A stretch of DNA of 64,000 nt from Microbacterium sp. Leaf159 (GCF_001423615.1 NZ_LMOU01000001.1:2060453-2124452); one strand, 5' to 3'. Counted from the first letter of the stretch, positions 22,959-31,661 are shown. Notes: generated by a model not told the origin, from the sequence alone. Numbers and translations are program-made.

Positions 22959-25034
22959 GTGTCAGATGAATCCCGGGACAACACCGACGCCCCTCCCCGC
23001 GCCAAGCGCATCCTCATCGGCGACCCGCTGACGAGCGAGCAGGTCGACGATCAGCTGCTCCCGAAGAAGATGGCGTTGCCGATCTTCGCATCGGACGCAC
23101 TGAGCTCTGTCGCCTACGCGCCGCAGGAACTCGTGATGATCCTGCTGATCGGCGGCCTGACGTTCCTGTCGTTCACGCCGCTGGTCGCGGTCGCGGTCGT
23201 CGTGCTGCTGATCGTGGTGGTGCTCAGCTACCGACAGCTCATCAAGGCCTACCCGTCGGGCGGTGGCGATTACGAGGTCGCGTCGAAGAACCTCGGCGAG
23301 ATCCCGGGCGTCATAGTGGCCGCCGCTCTGCTGGTCGACTACGTGCTCACGGTCGCCGTGTCGGTGGCATCCGGTGTCGACAACATCATCTCGGCCGTCC
23401 CGGGGCTCGATCCGCTGAGGGTCGAGCTGGCGGTCGGCTTCGTGATCCTGATCATCCTCGTGAACCTGCGCGGTGTGCGCGAGGCGTCGCTCGTGTTCGC
23501 GATCCCCACCTACGTCTTCATCGCCTCGGTCGGCTTCATGATCGTGACCGGACTCATCCGGACGTTCCTCGGCGATGCGCCGGTCGCATCCAGCGCCGAG
23601 TTCGCGGTGAACGCCGAGAACCTCGGCCAGGCGGCGGTCATCCTCCTGATCCTCCGTGCCTTCTCGAGCGGATGCTCCGCCCTCACCGGCGTCGAGGCCG
23701 TCTCGAACGGCGTGCCCGCCTTCCGCACGCCGAAGGTGCGCAACGCGCAGTCGACGCTGGTGCTGATGGGCTCGATCGCGGCCTGCCTGTTCGCCGGCCT
23801 CACGGCACTCGCCCTGATCACCGGCGTGCACTACGCCGAGAACCCGTGCGACCTGATCGGCTTCGACTGCTCCAACCCGCAGCCGAGCCTGATGGCGCAG
23901 ATCGCGTCGGCGACATTCGGCGGCGGCAGCATCATGTTCTTCATCATCCAGGCGGCGACCGCGTGCGTGCTGCTCCTCGCGGCGAACACCGCCTTCAACG
24001 GATTCCCCCTGCTCGGCTCGGTGCTCGCCCGCGACGGCTATGCACCGAAATCGCTGAACACCCGCGGCGACCGCCTCGTGTTCTCGAACGGCATGATCGT
24101 GCTCGGCATCGCCGCGATCGCCGTGCTCGTGATCTTCCAGGCGAAGCTCACGACGCTGATCCAGCTGTACATCATCGGCGTGTTCGTGTCGTTCTCACTG
24201 GGACAGATCGGCATGGTGCGGCACTGGAAGCGCGTGCTGCGGGGTCCCGTCGAGAAGACGCCGGGCTCGGGGATCGACGGTGCCTCGGCATCCGATCGCC
24301 GCTCGGCCAAGATGGGCCTGGTCATCAACTCGCTCGGTGCCGCCATGACGGTCACGGTGCTGCTGATCGTGACGATCACCAAGTTCACCCACGGCGCGTA
24401 CCTGGTGTTCTTCGCGATCCCCGTGCTCGCCTTCCTGATGATGGGCGTCAAGCGGTACTACCGCGACGTGGAGCACGAGATCGCGATCGATGACACCACC
24501 AAGTTCGGCGCCACCGGCGACCTCGCGATCGTGCTCGTCAACCGCCTGCAGAAGCCGGTCATCAAGGCGATCGACTATGCGATCGCCGCCAAGCACGGCA
24601 AGACGCTCGCGGTGCACGTCGCCGTCGCATCCGACGATGCCACCCAGCTGCAGAAGGACTGGGCCGACCATCTCGTGCCGATACCACTCGTGATCGTCGA
24701 GTCGCCGTACCGGTCGTTCGCCCAGCCGGTGTCGCAGTTCATCAAGCAGTACCGCGCGAAGCACGGCTCGTCGGTCGTCACCGTGTACCTGCCGCAGTAC
24801 ATCGTGGGGCACTGGTGGGAGACGTTCCTGCACAACCGCCGCTCGCGCCGCCTGGCCAACCAGCTCATGCTCGTGCACGGGGTGTCGATCACTCTCGTAC
24901 CGTGGCTGCTCGACTCGTCGGAGCTCATCTACGGTCGGCGTTCGCGGCCGCTGCCCGGGCAGGAGCGCGCAGGCCGCCCTGTCGTCGTGAACGGACGCCG
25001 CGCGCATCGTCCCGAGGGACCGCCCGAGAGCTGA
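22959..25034 (+). CDS. KimA-like potassium importer (APC superfamily)
   Basis: 691 residues. About the first 35 are polar; then ILIGDPLTSEQVDDQLLPKKMALPIFASDALSSVAYAPQ, which matches the entry region of KimA-type APC transporters, followed by about 12 membrane segments to residue 490 and a C-terminal cytoplasmic domain of about 180 residues. PSGGGDYEVASKNLGE is the conserved first-helix/loop region. KimA proteins import K+ with protons; assigning that function here is family inference, strengthened by the operator array shared with kdp. The GTG start is chosen from the TAGTGT box and family alignment; a start 36 nt upstream is less likely. Followed by a long hairpin terminator. Confidence 0.8.
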   Translation: MSDESRDNTDAPPRAKRILIGDPLTSEQVDDQLLPKKMALPIFASDALSSVAYAPQELVMILLIGGLTFLSFTPLVAVAVVVLLIVVVLSYRQLIKAYPSGGGDYEVASKNLGEIPGVIVAAALLVDYVLTVAVSVASGVDNIISAVPGLDPLRVELAVGFVILIILVNLRGVREASLVFAIPTYVFIASVGFMIVTGLIRTFLGDAPVASSAEFAVNAENLGQAAVILLILRAFSSGCSALTGVEAVSNGVPAFRTPKVRNAQSTLVLMGSIAACLFAGLTALALITGVHYAENPCDLIGFDCSNPQPSLMAQIASATFGGGSIMFFIIQAATACVLLLAANTAFNGFPLLGSVLARDGYAPKSLNTRGDRLVFSNGMIVLGIAAIAVLVIFQAKLTTLIQLYIIGVFVSFSLGQIGMVRHWKRVLRGPVEKTPGSGIDGASASDRRSAKMGLVINSLGAAMTVTVLLIVTITKFTHGAYLVFFAIPVLAFLMMGVKRYYRDVEHEIAIDDTTKFGATGDLAIVLVNRLQKPVIKAIDYAIAAKHGKTLAVHVAVASDDATQLQKDWADHLVPIPLVIVESPYRSFAQPVSQFIKQYRAKHGSSVVTVYLPQYIVGHWWETFLHNRRSRRLANQLMLVHGVSITLVPWLLDSSELIYGRRSRPLPGQERAGRPVVVNGRRAHRPEGPPES

Positions 25035-25058
25035 GCCGCGCCGGTTCCCGAGCGCCGT

Positions 25059-25129
25059 CTCGCTCTCCGGTCGCAGTTCGTGCCGCCCGAGAGAGAGATT
25101 TCGGCGGCACAGAGTGCGACCGGAGCGAG
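25059..25129. terminator. Long interrupted hairpin after the KimA-like gene
   Basis: Three stem blocks pair in register: 25059-25065 with 25123-25129, 25068-25075 with 25115-25122, and 25080-25087 with 25103-25110, separated by a 2-nt bulge and a 4-nt internal loop. A purine-rich loop (GAGAGAGA) tops it. It sits 24 nt after the stop and upstream of the GNAT promoter, so it separates the two transcription units. Confidence 0.65.
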
Positions 25130-25175
25130 AAGGAGACGGATGCCGGCCGCGCAGCCGCCTCAATAGGCTGGGGCG

Positions 25176-25775
25176 ATGACCGCTACGCCGCACGCCGATG
25201 TCTGGCCCGTCCGCACCGAGCGCCTGCAGATCCGCCCGATGACCGCGCCCGACATCGATGCGATGTGGACGTGGCGGCACCTGCCCGATGTGAATCGCTG
25301 GCTGGGGCTCGCGCCCGACACGATCGAGGCGTTCCGCGAGCGGTACCTCGACCCTGAGCGCCTCGCCTCGATGTACATCGTCGAGCTTCTGCCGGCAGAT
25401 GGCACTGCAGCCGCGACCCCGATCGGCGACGTCATGATCAGGATCGGCGACGGGTGGGGTCAGCTCGAGGTCGCCGATCAGGCGAAGGGCGTCGAGGCGG
25501 AGCTCGGCTGGGTGCTCGATCCCGGCTACACCGGACGCGGCTATGCGACCGAGGCGATCCGAGGCGTGATCGACGTCTGCTTCGGCCCGCTGGGGCTGCG
25601 CCGGGTGCACGCCGGATGCTTCGCCGACAACGAGCCGTCGTGGCGCTTGATGGAACGCCTCGGGATGCGCCGCGAGGAGTTCAGCCGCAAGACCGCGCTG
25701 CACCGCTCGGGCGAGTGGCTCGACGGCATGAACTACGGCATCCTCGCAGAGGAGTGGGCGGTCACGGACTCCTGA
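25176..25775 (+). CDS. GNAT family N-acetyltransferase (RimJ/RimL type)
   Basis: 199 residues. Opening RTERLQIRPMTAPDIDAMWTW is typical of the RimJ/RimL group, LGWVLDPGYTGRGYATEAIRG carries the acetyl-CoA pyrophosphate loop (Q/RxxGxG/A as GYTGRGYA), and AGCFADNEPSWRLMERLGMRREE is the conserved C-terminal helix. Acceptor unknown; protein N-termini or small amines are usual for the family. ATG has TAGGCT ending 6 nt upstream. The last 14 nt overlap the stop of the convergent toxin gene. Confidence 0.9.
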   Translation: MTATPHADVWPVRTERLQIRPMTAPDIDAMWTWRHLPDVNRWLGLAPDTIEAFRERYLDPERLASMYIVELLPADGTAAATPIGDVMIRIGDGWGQLEVADQAKGVEAELGWVLDPGYTGRGYATEAIRGVIDVCFGPLGLRRVHAGCFADNEPSWRLMERLGMRREEFSRKTALHRSGEWLDGMNYGILAEEWAVTDS

Positions 25776-26073
25776 ACACGTCGTGGTCTCCGACGCGACG
25801 CCACCGGATCCGGGGTTCATCGTCGACAGTGACGATCTCGAACGTGGCTCGACCGTCGGGCGAGGAGAACGACCAGGTCATCTCGAAGATGCCTGGCGCA
25901 GCGCGCATGGACTTGATCCTGAGTGACGCCGGCCAGGGCGTGGACGGATCTTTCGCGAAGGCATCGCAGGCCGGGATGAACTTCTCGCGCAGGATCTTCC
26001 GGAACTCAGCGAGATGAGAAGACTTCAGTCTGCGGACATCGGTGTCGAAGCTCGGGGTCGTCTCGAACTTCAC
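25762..26073 (-). CDS. RelE/ParE superfamily toxin of a toxin-antitoxin pair
   Basis: 103 residues from a GTG overlapping the antitoxin stop (GTGA). The N-terminus VKFETTPSFDTDVRRLKSSHL and the C-terminal strand pair ATFEIVTVDDEPRIRWRRVGDHDVF have the RelE-superfamily outline, with basic residues near the end as in mRNA interferases. Family members cut mRNA on ribosomes or poison gyrase; which one cannot be told. The partner is an AbrB-type antitoxin, as in PrlF-YhaV pairs. Overlaps the GNAT gene tail to tail. Confidence 0.72.
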   Translation of the reverse strand: MKFETTPSFDTDVRRLKSSHLAEFRKILREKFIPACDAFAKDPSTPWPASLRIKSMRAAPGIFEMTWSFSSPDGRATFEIVTVDDEPRIRWRRVGDHDVFRSP

Positions 26074-26381
26074 TGCTCGGACTCGAGGGCTTCGAGGCTC
26101 TCGAGGAAGGCCTCTCCGCTGTCGAACGTCGACACGCGCCCGGCCGCCACGTGCGCATCGACCTCGCGCTCTCGCTGCTGCCACCTCTCGGTCCAGAACC
26201 ACGCTTGCTCTGCGGGCACGGGCACAGCGGCCCGCAGCTCCACGACCCCATCAGCGCGCTCGGTCACTTCGAGCTGGGTTCCGGGCTCGTTCAGACGCAG
26301 GCGTTCACGCACGCTCGCAGGGAGGGCGATGAGGCCGCGACTCTGCACGCCGACGTAGCCATGGAACTCTGCGGTGGACAT
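26070..26381 (-). CDS. SpoVT/AbrB-domain antitoxin
   Basis: 103 residues. The N-terminal swapped-hairpin domain is clear: FHGYVGVQSRGLIALPASVRERLRLNEPGTQLEVTE, the DNA-binding AbrB/MazE fold. The C-terminal half (AWFWTERWQQREREVDAHVAAG to the end) is acidic and Trp-rich and would wrap the toxin. ATG has TACACT ending 6 nt upstream. Two tandem TTACAGCA copies lie further upstream as a candidate autoregulatory site. Coupled to the toxin gene by GTGA. Confidence 0.85.
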   Translation of the reverse strand: MSTAEFHGYVGVQSRGLIALPASVRERLRLNEPGTQLEVTERADGVVELRAAVPVPAEQAWFWTERWQQREREVDAHVAAGRVSTFDSGEAFLESLEALESEQ

Positions 26382-26387
26382 GTGTCG

Positions 26388-26438
26388 AGTGTACTGCGAT
26401 GCAGATACACAGGGAAGCTGTTTTACAGCATTACAGCA
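26388..26438 (-). promoter_or_regulatory. Antitoxin promoter: leaderless -10 and tandem 8-bp repeats
   Basis: On the minus strand TACACT (26393-26388) ends 6 nt before the antitoxin ATG. Two perfect tandem copies of TGCTGTAA (plus strand TTACAGCA at 26423-26430 and 26431-26438) lie about 30 nt upstream of the -10, with a third partial inverted copy (GCTGTTTTAC) beside them. A likely AbrB-type autoregulatory site. Confidence 0.45.
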
Positions 26439-26461
26439 GGCCGCTTCTCGGAGGCGACTTC

Positions 26462-27640
26462 TCAGCCCGAGACGAGCGCGAGCACGAGCGTCGCGACGAG
26501 CACGGTCGGCACGGCCACGATCGCACCCCAGAGCATGAGGCTGCCCCAGCGGATCTCGACGCCGAGCGACACCACCCGGTGATGCCACAGCAGGGTCGCG
26601 AGAGAGGCCCAGGGCGTGATCAGCGGGCCGAGGTTCACGCCGATCAGCAGCGCCATGAGCGCGACCGGGTCACCGGCGGCGGGTTCGAGGATCAGGTAGG
26701 CCGGCAGGTTGTTCACGCCGTTCGCGGCGAGCGCGCCAGCGGTCGAGAGACGCAGCAGCTCTGCGGGTGCGTGCCCACTGGTGGCCAGCACCGACAGGAA
26801 GTCGAGGAGGCCGTTCGCGTGCGCCGTCTCGACCACGACGAACAGCGCCGCCGCGAGGCCGATCGCCTGCCATGGCACGAGCGACAGCCGCAGCACGTGT
26901 CGACGCCGCATGCCGAAGAGCACGATGAGGATCACCGCGGCGACGGTCGCGGGGATCCAGACGTCATGGGTCAGTGCGAGCAGCGGCATCAGCAGCACGA
27001 GTGTCGCCGCGGCTCCCCAGAACAGCAACGGATCAGACGGCTGCCCTCCTGACGGCACCCGGTATCCGCCGAAGAGCGTGCGCCGATGGCGCAGGGTGAG
27101 GATCAGTACGGGGATCAGCACGCCCACCAGCGTCGGCGCCCAGCTGAGCGCGAGGAACGAGAGCGGGTCCTCGCCGATCGCGCGCGCGGCCAGCAGGTTC
27201 GTGAGATTCGAGACCGGCAGGGCGAGGGATGCCGTGTTCGCGAGCCACACGGTCACCAGCGCGAAGGGCAGGGGTGGGATGCCGACGCTCTGCGCGAGCA
27301 CGACGACGACCGGCGTGACGATCACCGCCGTGGTGTCGAGCGAGAGGAACACGGTGCTGATCACCGCGAGCACCACGACCGACACCCAGAGCAGGATGAC
27401 GCGACCATGCCCCCCACGCGCGAGGCGCTGGGCGACCACGTCGAACACGGCCGCATCGCGCGCCAGTTCGGCGACGATCGTGATCGCCACGACGAACCCG
27501 AGCACCGGCGCGATGCGGGCGCCGAGTGCCCCGGCATCCGCCCGCGGAAGGATGCCGGAGACGACGCAGACGACGGCGACGGCGATGAGCACCAGGACGA
27601 TGATCGTTCCTGCACTCAGCCGCCGTCGCGTCGCACTCAC
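26462..27640 (-). CDS. ArsB/SLC13-like anion permease
   Basis: 392 residues, about 10-11 membrane segments. Characteristic stretches: FLSLDTTAVIVTPVVVVLA, WLANTASLALPVSNLTNLLAA (the substrate-loop region with NLTNLL) and ALAANGVNNLPAYLIL, the pseudo-symmetric second loop. These fit the ion-transporter superfamily containing ArsB and Na+/dicarboxylate carriers. No arsenic genes (arsR, arsC) are nearby, so arsenite is unproven. GTG start with TACACT ending 6 nt upstream. The gene is monocistronic as far as visible; 80 nt separate it from the antitoxin gene. Confidence 0.85.
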   Translation of the reverse strand: MSATRRRLSAGTIIVLVLIAVAVVCVVSGILPRADAGALGARIAPVLGFVVAITIVAELARDAAVFDVVAQRLARGGHGRVILLWVSVVVLAVISTVFLSLDTTAVIVTPVVVVLAQSVGIPPLPFALVTVWLANTASLALPVSNLTNLLAARAIGEDPLSFLALSWAPTLVGVLIPVLILTLRHRRTLFGGYRVPSGGQPSDPLLFWGAAATLVLLMPLLALTHDVWIPATVAAVILIVLFGMRRRHVLRLSLVPWQAIGLAAALFVVVETAHANGLLDFLSVLATSGHAPAELLRLSTAGALAANGVNNLPAYLILEPAAGDPVALMALLIGVNLGPLITPWASLATLLWHHRVVSLGVEIRWGSLMLWGAIVAVPTVLVATLVLALVSG

Positions 27641-27673
27641 TCGCTGAGTGTAGATCCGGTCGGTGTGTGACGT

Positions 27674-28030
27674 TCAGTCCTCGTCCCAGGGGAGCTTCAC
27701 CACCGGCAGGATGTAGACCCGGCCCATGACGGCGGTCGGATGCTTCGCCATGAACGTCGCTGCTTCTTCGATCGACTCTGCGGTGAGGAGGTCATAGCCC
27801 GCGAACCACTCCTTGAACTCGGGGAACGGGCCGTCGGTGACGAGCACCTTGCCGTTTCGCACGGCGACCGACTTCGCCTCCTCGGGCCCGGCCACGGGTG
27901 CGCCCTCGCCCAGGCTGCCGTCAGCCCTGCCCTCTTCGGCCCAGTCTTCGAGCAGGCGCTGATCCTCTCCCTGCGACATCGTGCCGCCGGTGGGATCGGT
28001 CATGTGGATCACGAGGTACTTGTTGCTCAT
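27674..28030 (-). CDS. YCII/DGPF-domain protein paired with ECF42 sigma factor
   Basis: 118 residues with the diagnostic VTDGPFPEFKEWFAGYDLL block. DGPF-domain proteins are the constant neighbours of ECF42 sigma factors, which matches the overlapping upstream gene (ATGA). The fold is related to YCII proteins with a conserved His/Asp pair and possible enzymatic activity; the substrate is unknown. In this family the sigma factor usually controls the DGPF gene, but here both are in one operon. Confidence 0.88.
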   Translation of the reverse strand: MSNKYLVIHMTDPTGGTMSQGEDQRLLEDWAEEGRADGSLGEGAPVAGPEEAKSVAVRNGKVLVTDGPFPEFKEWFAGYDLLTAESIEEAATFMAKHPTAVMGRVYILPVVKLPWDED

Positions 28031-29301
28031 CTGCTCTCTCCGTTCGATGCGGTCCCGGGCGTTCCGGGTGCGGGAGGCGTCGCGAGTTCGTCGCGGCGCC
28101 GGGTCAGGTGGATGATCTCGGCGGCGTTGTCGGCGAGCGCGATCGCACGTGCGTACGCGTCGCGGGCCTCTGCCTCGCGGCCCGCGGCCCGCAGCAGTTC
28201 GGCGCGCGTCACGTGGAACCCGTGGAAGTGGTCGAGCGCGTCGTCCAGCTGCTCGACGAGCGGCAGCGCCTCCTCGGGCGAGTCCCGCTCTGCGAGCGCG
28301 ACCGCCTTGCTGAGGACGACGACCGGGCTGGGGTCGATCCGCTCGAGCTGCTCGTAGAGTTCGACGATGCGCGCCCAATCGGTGTCGGCGGCATCGTTCG
28401 CTCGCACGTGCACCGCGTTGATGTCGGCCAGCAGCCGATGACGACCGGGTGCCGCACGAGGCGGCCCGTCGAGAAGCGCGAGCCCCTCCCCGATGAGCTC
28501 GTGGTTCCAGGTCGCGCGGTCCTGTTCGTCCAACCGCACCAGTTCGCCCTCGGTCGTGACTCTCGCCGTGGCGCGCGCCTCGCTGAGCAGCATCAGCGCC
28601 AGCAGACCCGCGACCTCCGCGTCGTCGGGCAGCAATTCGCGGAGCAGCCCGGTGAGCCTGATGGCCTCGCCGGTCAGCTCCCGACGCAGCGCGGGCACAC
28701 CGGCCCCGGACGCGAAATACCCCTCGTTGAAGACGAGGTAGAGCACGGCGAGCACCCCGTCGATCCGGGCCGGAAGGTCGTTGGCCGCCGGCATCCGATA
28801 CGGGATCCGTTCGGTCTTGATCTTCGTCTTGGCCCGGGTGATGCGCTGCCGCACCGTGGACTCCGGGATGAGGAACGCCCGCGCGATCTCTTCGACCGTG
28901 AGACCCCCGACGATTCGCAGAGTCAGGGCGACACGCGCCTCGAGCGAGAGCGCCGGGTGGCAGCAGGTGAAGAGCAGTCGCAGGCGATCGTCGTCGATGA
29001 CTCCTGTGGGCTCCGGTGGTTCGGGATCCTGCAGCATCAGGGCCTCCCGCTGCTTGGCGTCGCGGAACGACTCCCGGCGGAGCCGATCGATGGCCTTGCG
29101 ATAGGCCGTGGTGGTGATCCAGCCGGCGGGGTTGGGTGGCACACCCTCCTCCGGCCAGAGCTCAGACGCTGCGGCGAAGGCCTCAGCCGCCATCTCCTCG
29201 GCGAGGTCGAGATCCCCGCATCTCCGGGTGAGACCACCGACGATGCGCGCCCACTCGTCTCGGTACACCTGCGTGACGCGCGCCGCGACGTCGATGTTCA
29301 C
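28027..29301 (-). CDS. ECF42-type RNA polymerase sigma factor with C-terminal TPR-like domain
   Basis: 424 residues, much longer than a normal ECF sigma factor because of the C-terminal extension. Region 2: LTRRCGDLDLAEEMAAEAFAAASELWP; region 4: LTVEEIARAFLIPESTVRQRITRAKTKIK. The C-terminal 220 residues are helical TPR-like repeats ending at RAELLRAAGREAEARDAYARAIAL, the ECF42 hallmark. No anti-sigma gene is nearby, consistent with control through the C-terminal domain. The GTG start has GAGGAG 5-6 nt upstream; an ATG at 29400 that overlaps the preceding small gene is an alternative giving 33 extra unconserved residues. Confidence 0.9.
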   Translation of the reverse strand: MNIDVAARVTQVYRDEWARIVGGLTRRCGDLDLAEEMAAEAFAAASELWPEEGVPPNPAGWITTTAYRKAIDRLRRESFRDAKQREALMLQDPEPPEPTGVIDDDRLRLLFTCCHPALSLEARVALTLRIVGGLTVEEIARAFLIPESTVRQRITRAKTKIKTERIPYRMPAANDLPARIDGVLAVLYLVFNEGYFASGAGVPALRRELTGEAIRLTGLLRELLPDDAEVAGLLALMLLSEARATARVTTEGELVRLDEQDRATWNHELIGEGLALLDGPPRAAPGRHRLLADINAVHVRANDAADTDWARIVELYEQLERIDPSPVVVLSKAVALAERDSPEEALPLVEQLDDALDHFHGFHVTRAELLRAAGREAEARDAYARAIALADNAAEIIHLTRRRDELATPPAPGTPGTASNGESR

Positions 29302-29396
29302 CGAGGCTCCTCGATCCGATTCCGGCGCTGCATCACTCAGACTCTCTCCGTCCGCACGATCGAGCAGGCTCTGCGTCGAGCCTGCCCTCCCGACGA

Positions 29397-29642
29397 TCAT
29401 CCCGGTTCCCCGCTTCCGCCGGAAGAGATACGTGCCCAGAGGCGGCGAGCGCGCTCACGGAGGGAAGGACGCCGGATCAGGCTCGGATGCTCGAGCGCCG
29501 CTCGACGTCGCATGATCTGCTCCTCGGCTTCCTCCGCCTCGAGCCGGTAGACCAGGTTCGCCACCATCGGGTCGTTGTACACAGCCGCCACCGCGTCTCT
29601 CGTGTCGTGGGGAGACCGCGTATCGGTCGCCTCCACCTTCAC
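29397..29642 (-). CDS. Small charged hypothetical protein upstream of the ECF42 gene
   Basis: Unrecognised. The start is uncertain: a GTG giving 81 residues is used, while an ATG at 29567 would give 56. The region MVANLVYRLEAEEAEEQIMRRRAALEHP is a likely amphipathic, partly coiled helix with many Glu and Arg, followed by a basic Arg-rich tail. No membrane segment. Its stop overlaps an in-frame ATG of the sigma-factor frame (ATGA), hinting that the two are coupled. Confidence 0.45.
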   Translation of the reverse strand: MKVEATDTRSPHDTRDAVAAVYNDPMVANLVYRLEAEEAEEQIMRRRAALEHPSLIRRPSLRERARRLWARISSGGSGEPG

Positions 29643-29713
29643 CACGAACGCCGAGACCCGGATGCGACAACGAGGCGCGAGAAAGTTCGCGCGAGTCCGA
29701 GATGTGAGCATCC

Positions 29714-29763
29714 CGCATGCATCGCGCACACCCCCGTAGGCAAAGCGTGAGGATCGTCATATT
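29714..29763 (+). promoter_or_regulatory. OmpR-type operator array upstream of the kdp operon
   Basis: Half-sites CGCATGCA (29714), CGCACACC (29725), CGTAGGCA (29735) and CGTGAGGA (29746) are spaced 11, 10 and 11 bp. The same order, half-site sequence and the single 10-bp step before CGTAGG occur in the KimA-like gene promoter. A possible -10, CATATT (29758-29763), starts 12 bp after the last half-site start, again as in the other promoter. The likely binder is KdpE, encoded at the end of this operon. Confidence 0.62.
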
Positions 29764-29793
29764 CCGGTCTGCACGAGAGTTGTATCGAGTCTC

Positions 29794-29877
29794 GTGCTCG
29801 ACATCATCTACATCGCGCTGACTCTCGCGCTGTTCGCCCTCGTCTCCCTGGTCGCGAAGGGGGTGGAGCGACTGTGA
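29794..29877 (+). CDS. 27-residue membrane peptide at the head of the kdp operon
   Basis: GTG-started, sequence [26 protein letters not shown] after the initiator: one hydrophobic helix followed by a short basic tail KGVERL. Its TGA overlaps the GTG of kdpF (GTGA), so it belongs to the operon. Peptides of this kind precede kdpF in other actinobacterial kdp operons as I recall, without an assigned role. It may be an accessory of the Kdp complex. Confidence 0.7.
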   Translation: MLDIIYIALTLALFALVSLVAKGVERL

Positions 29878-29963
29878 TCGTCTTCGAGATCATCGCCGCC
29901 GCCCTCGCCGTGGCCGCCGTCGTCTACCTCGTGGTGGCTCTCGTCGCCCCGGAGAAGTTCTGA
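29874..29963 (+). CDS. kdpF: Kdp K+-ATPase small subunit KdpF
   Basis: 29-residue single-span subunit that stabilises the KdpABC complex. One hydrophobic helix ending in the family signature [12 protein letters not shown] (Y-L-x-x-A-L-x-x-P-E-x-F). GTG overlaps the upstream peptide stop, and the terminal A of its TGA is the first base of the kdpA ATG. Confidence 0.88.
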   Translation: MIVFEIIAAALAVAAVVYLVVALVAPEKF

Positions 29964-31660
29964 TGGGCGCCGGTTCGTCGATGAGCGCCGACCTCTGGTT
30001 CGGCATCCTGCAGGCTGCCGTCCTCATCGTCGCCCTCGTGCTGCTCTACCGCCCCGTCGGCGACTACATGGCCCACGTCTTCAGCACCCCCCGTGATCTG
30101 AAGGCCGAGCGAGGCATCTACCGCCTGATCGGCGTAGACCCGGCATCCGAGCAGACCTGGCGGGCCTACGCCCGCAGCGTGCTCGCGTTCTCGGTCGTCG
30201 GCCTGCTGCTGGTCTACGGCCTGCAGCGTCTGCAGGGCTTCCTGCCGCAGTCGCTCGGACTCCCGGCCGTTCCCGAGGGTCTGGCGTTCAACACCGCCGC
30301 GTCGTTCGTCGCGAACACCAACTGGCAGTCCTACTCGCCCGAGCAGACCATGGGGTACACCGTGCAGCTCGCCGGCCTCACGGTGCAGAACTTCGTCTCC
30401 GCCGCCGTCGGCCTGGCCGTCGCGGTCGCCCTGATCCGCGGTCTCTCCCGCCGCGGATCGACCACGATCGGCAACTTCTGGGTCGACCTGATCCGCGGAC
30501 TCGGACGCATCCTGCTGCCGATCGCCCTGATCGGCGCCATCGCCCTCATCGCGGGTGGCGTTGTGCAGAACTTCGCCGGCTTCACCGATGTGACCACCGT
30601 CTCGGGAGGCACGCAGACGGTCCCCGGCGGACCCGTCGCCTCGCAGGAGGCCATCAAACTGCTCGGCACGAACGGCGGCGGATTCTTCAACGCCAACTCC
30701 GCGCATCCGTTCGAGAACCCGACCGGCTGGACCAATCTGCTGCAGATCCTGCTGATCCTCGTGATCCCGTTCGCACTCCCCCGCACGTTCGGCCGCATGA
30801 TCGGCGACGACCGTCAGGGCTACGCGATCGCCGCCGTGATGGGCACGATCTTCCTGGTCTCGACCTTCGCCCTCTCGGCCCTCGAACTCGCCGGCCGCGG
30901 CAGCGCCCCCGAGCTCGCGGGTGCCGCCATGGAGGGCAAGGAGGTGCGCTTCGGCATCCTCGGCTCCACCCTGTTCGGCAGCGCCAGCACGCTGACGTCC
31001 ACCGGCGCCGTCAACTCGATGCACGACTCGTACACGGCACTCGGCGGCATGATGCCGATGCTCAACATGATGCTCGGAGAGGTCGCCCCCGGCGGCGTCG
31101 GCACCGGTCTCTACGGAATGCTCGTGCTCGCGATCATCGCGGTGTTCGTCGGCGGACTGCTCGTCGGCCGCACCCCCGAGTACCTCGGCAAGCGCATCGG
31201 CCCGAAGGAGATCAAACTCGCGAGCCTCTACATCCTCGTGACGCCGACCCTCGTGCTGGCAGGCACCGCGCTGAGCTTCGCGATCCCCGGCATCCGCTCC
31301 GACGTCGAATCGACCAGCATCCTGAACCCCGGCGTGCACGGCATGAGCGAGGTGCTCTACGCCTTCACCTCCGCCGCGAACAACAACGGCTCGGCCTTCG
31401 CCGGACTCACCGCGAACACCCCGTGGTTCAACACCGCACTGGGAGTCGCGATGCTGCTCGGCCGGTTCCTCCCGATCGTCCTCGTGCTGGCTCTCGCCGG
31501 GTCTTTCGCCGCGCAGCAGCGCGTGCCCGAGAACACCGGAACACTGCCCACGCACGGACCGCAGTTCGTCGGCCTCCTCGCCGCCGTCGCGGTCATCATC
31601 ACGGCACTCACCTACTTCCCCGTGCTCGCACTGGGACCCCTCGCTGAAGGACTCGTCTGA
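29963..31660 (+). CDS. kdpA: Potassium-transporting ATPase subunit KdpA
   Basis: K+-selective channel-like subunit of the high-affinity P-type pump, 565 residues, about ten membrane segments. Selectivity-filter-like loops: [33 protein letters not shown], and [15 protein letters not shown], all KdpA hallmarks. The ATG is chosen for its overlap with the kdpF stop and the GGAGAAG 7-8 nt upstream; an ATG 18 nt later lacks a ribosome site. Confidence 0.96.
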   Translation: MGAGSSMSADLWFGILQAAVLIVALVLLYRPVGDYMAHVFSTPRDLKAERGIYRLIGVDPASEQTWRAYARSVLAFSVVGLLLVYGLQRLQGFLPQSLGLPAVPEGLAFNTAASFVANTNWQSYSPEQTMGYTVQLAGLTVQNFVSAAVGLAVAVALIRGLSRRGSTTIGNFWVDLIRGLGRILLPIALIGAIALIAGGVVQNFAGFTDVTTVSGGTQTVPGGPVASQEAIKLLGTNGGGFFNANSAHPFENPTGWTNLLQILLILVIPFALPRTFGRMIGDDRQGYAIAAVMGTIFLVSTFALSALELAGRGSAPELAGAAMEGKEVRFGILGSTLFGSASTLTSTGAVNSMHDSYTALGGMMPMLNMMLGEVAPGGVGTGLYGMLVLAIIAVFVGGLLVGRTPEYLGKRIGPKEIKLASLYILVTPTLVLAGTALSFAIPGIRSDVESTSILNPGVHGMSEVLYAFTSAANNNGSAFAGLTANTPWFNTALGVAMLLGRFLPIVLVLALAGSFAAQQRVPENTGTLPTHGPQFVGLLAAVAVIITALTYFPVLALGPLAEGLV

Positions 31661-31661
31661 C

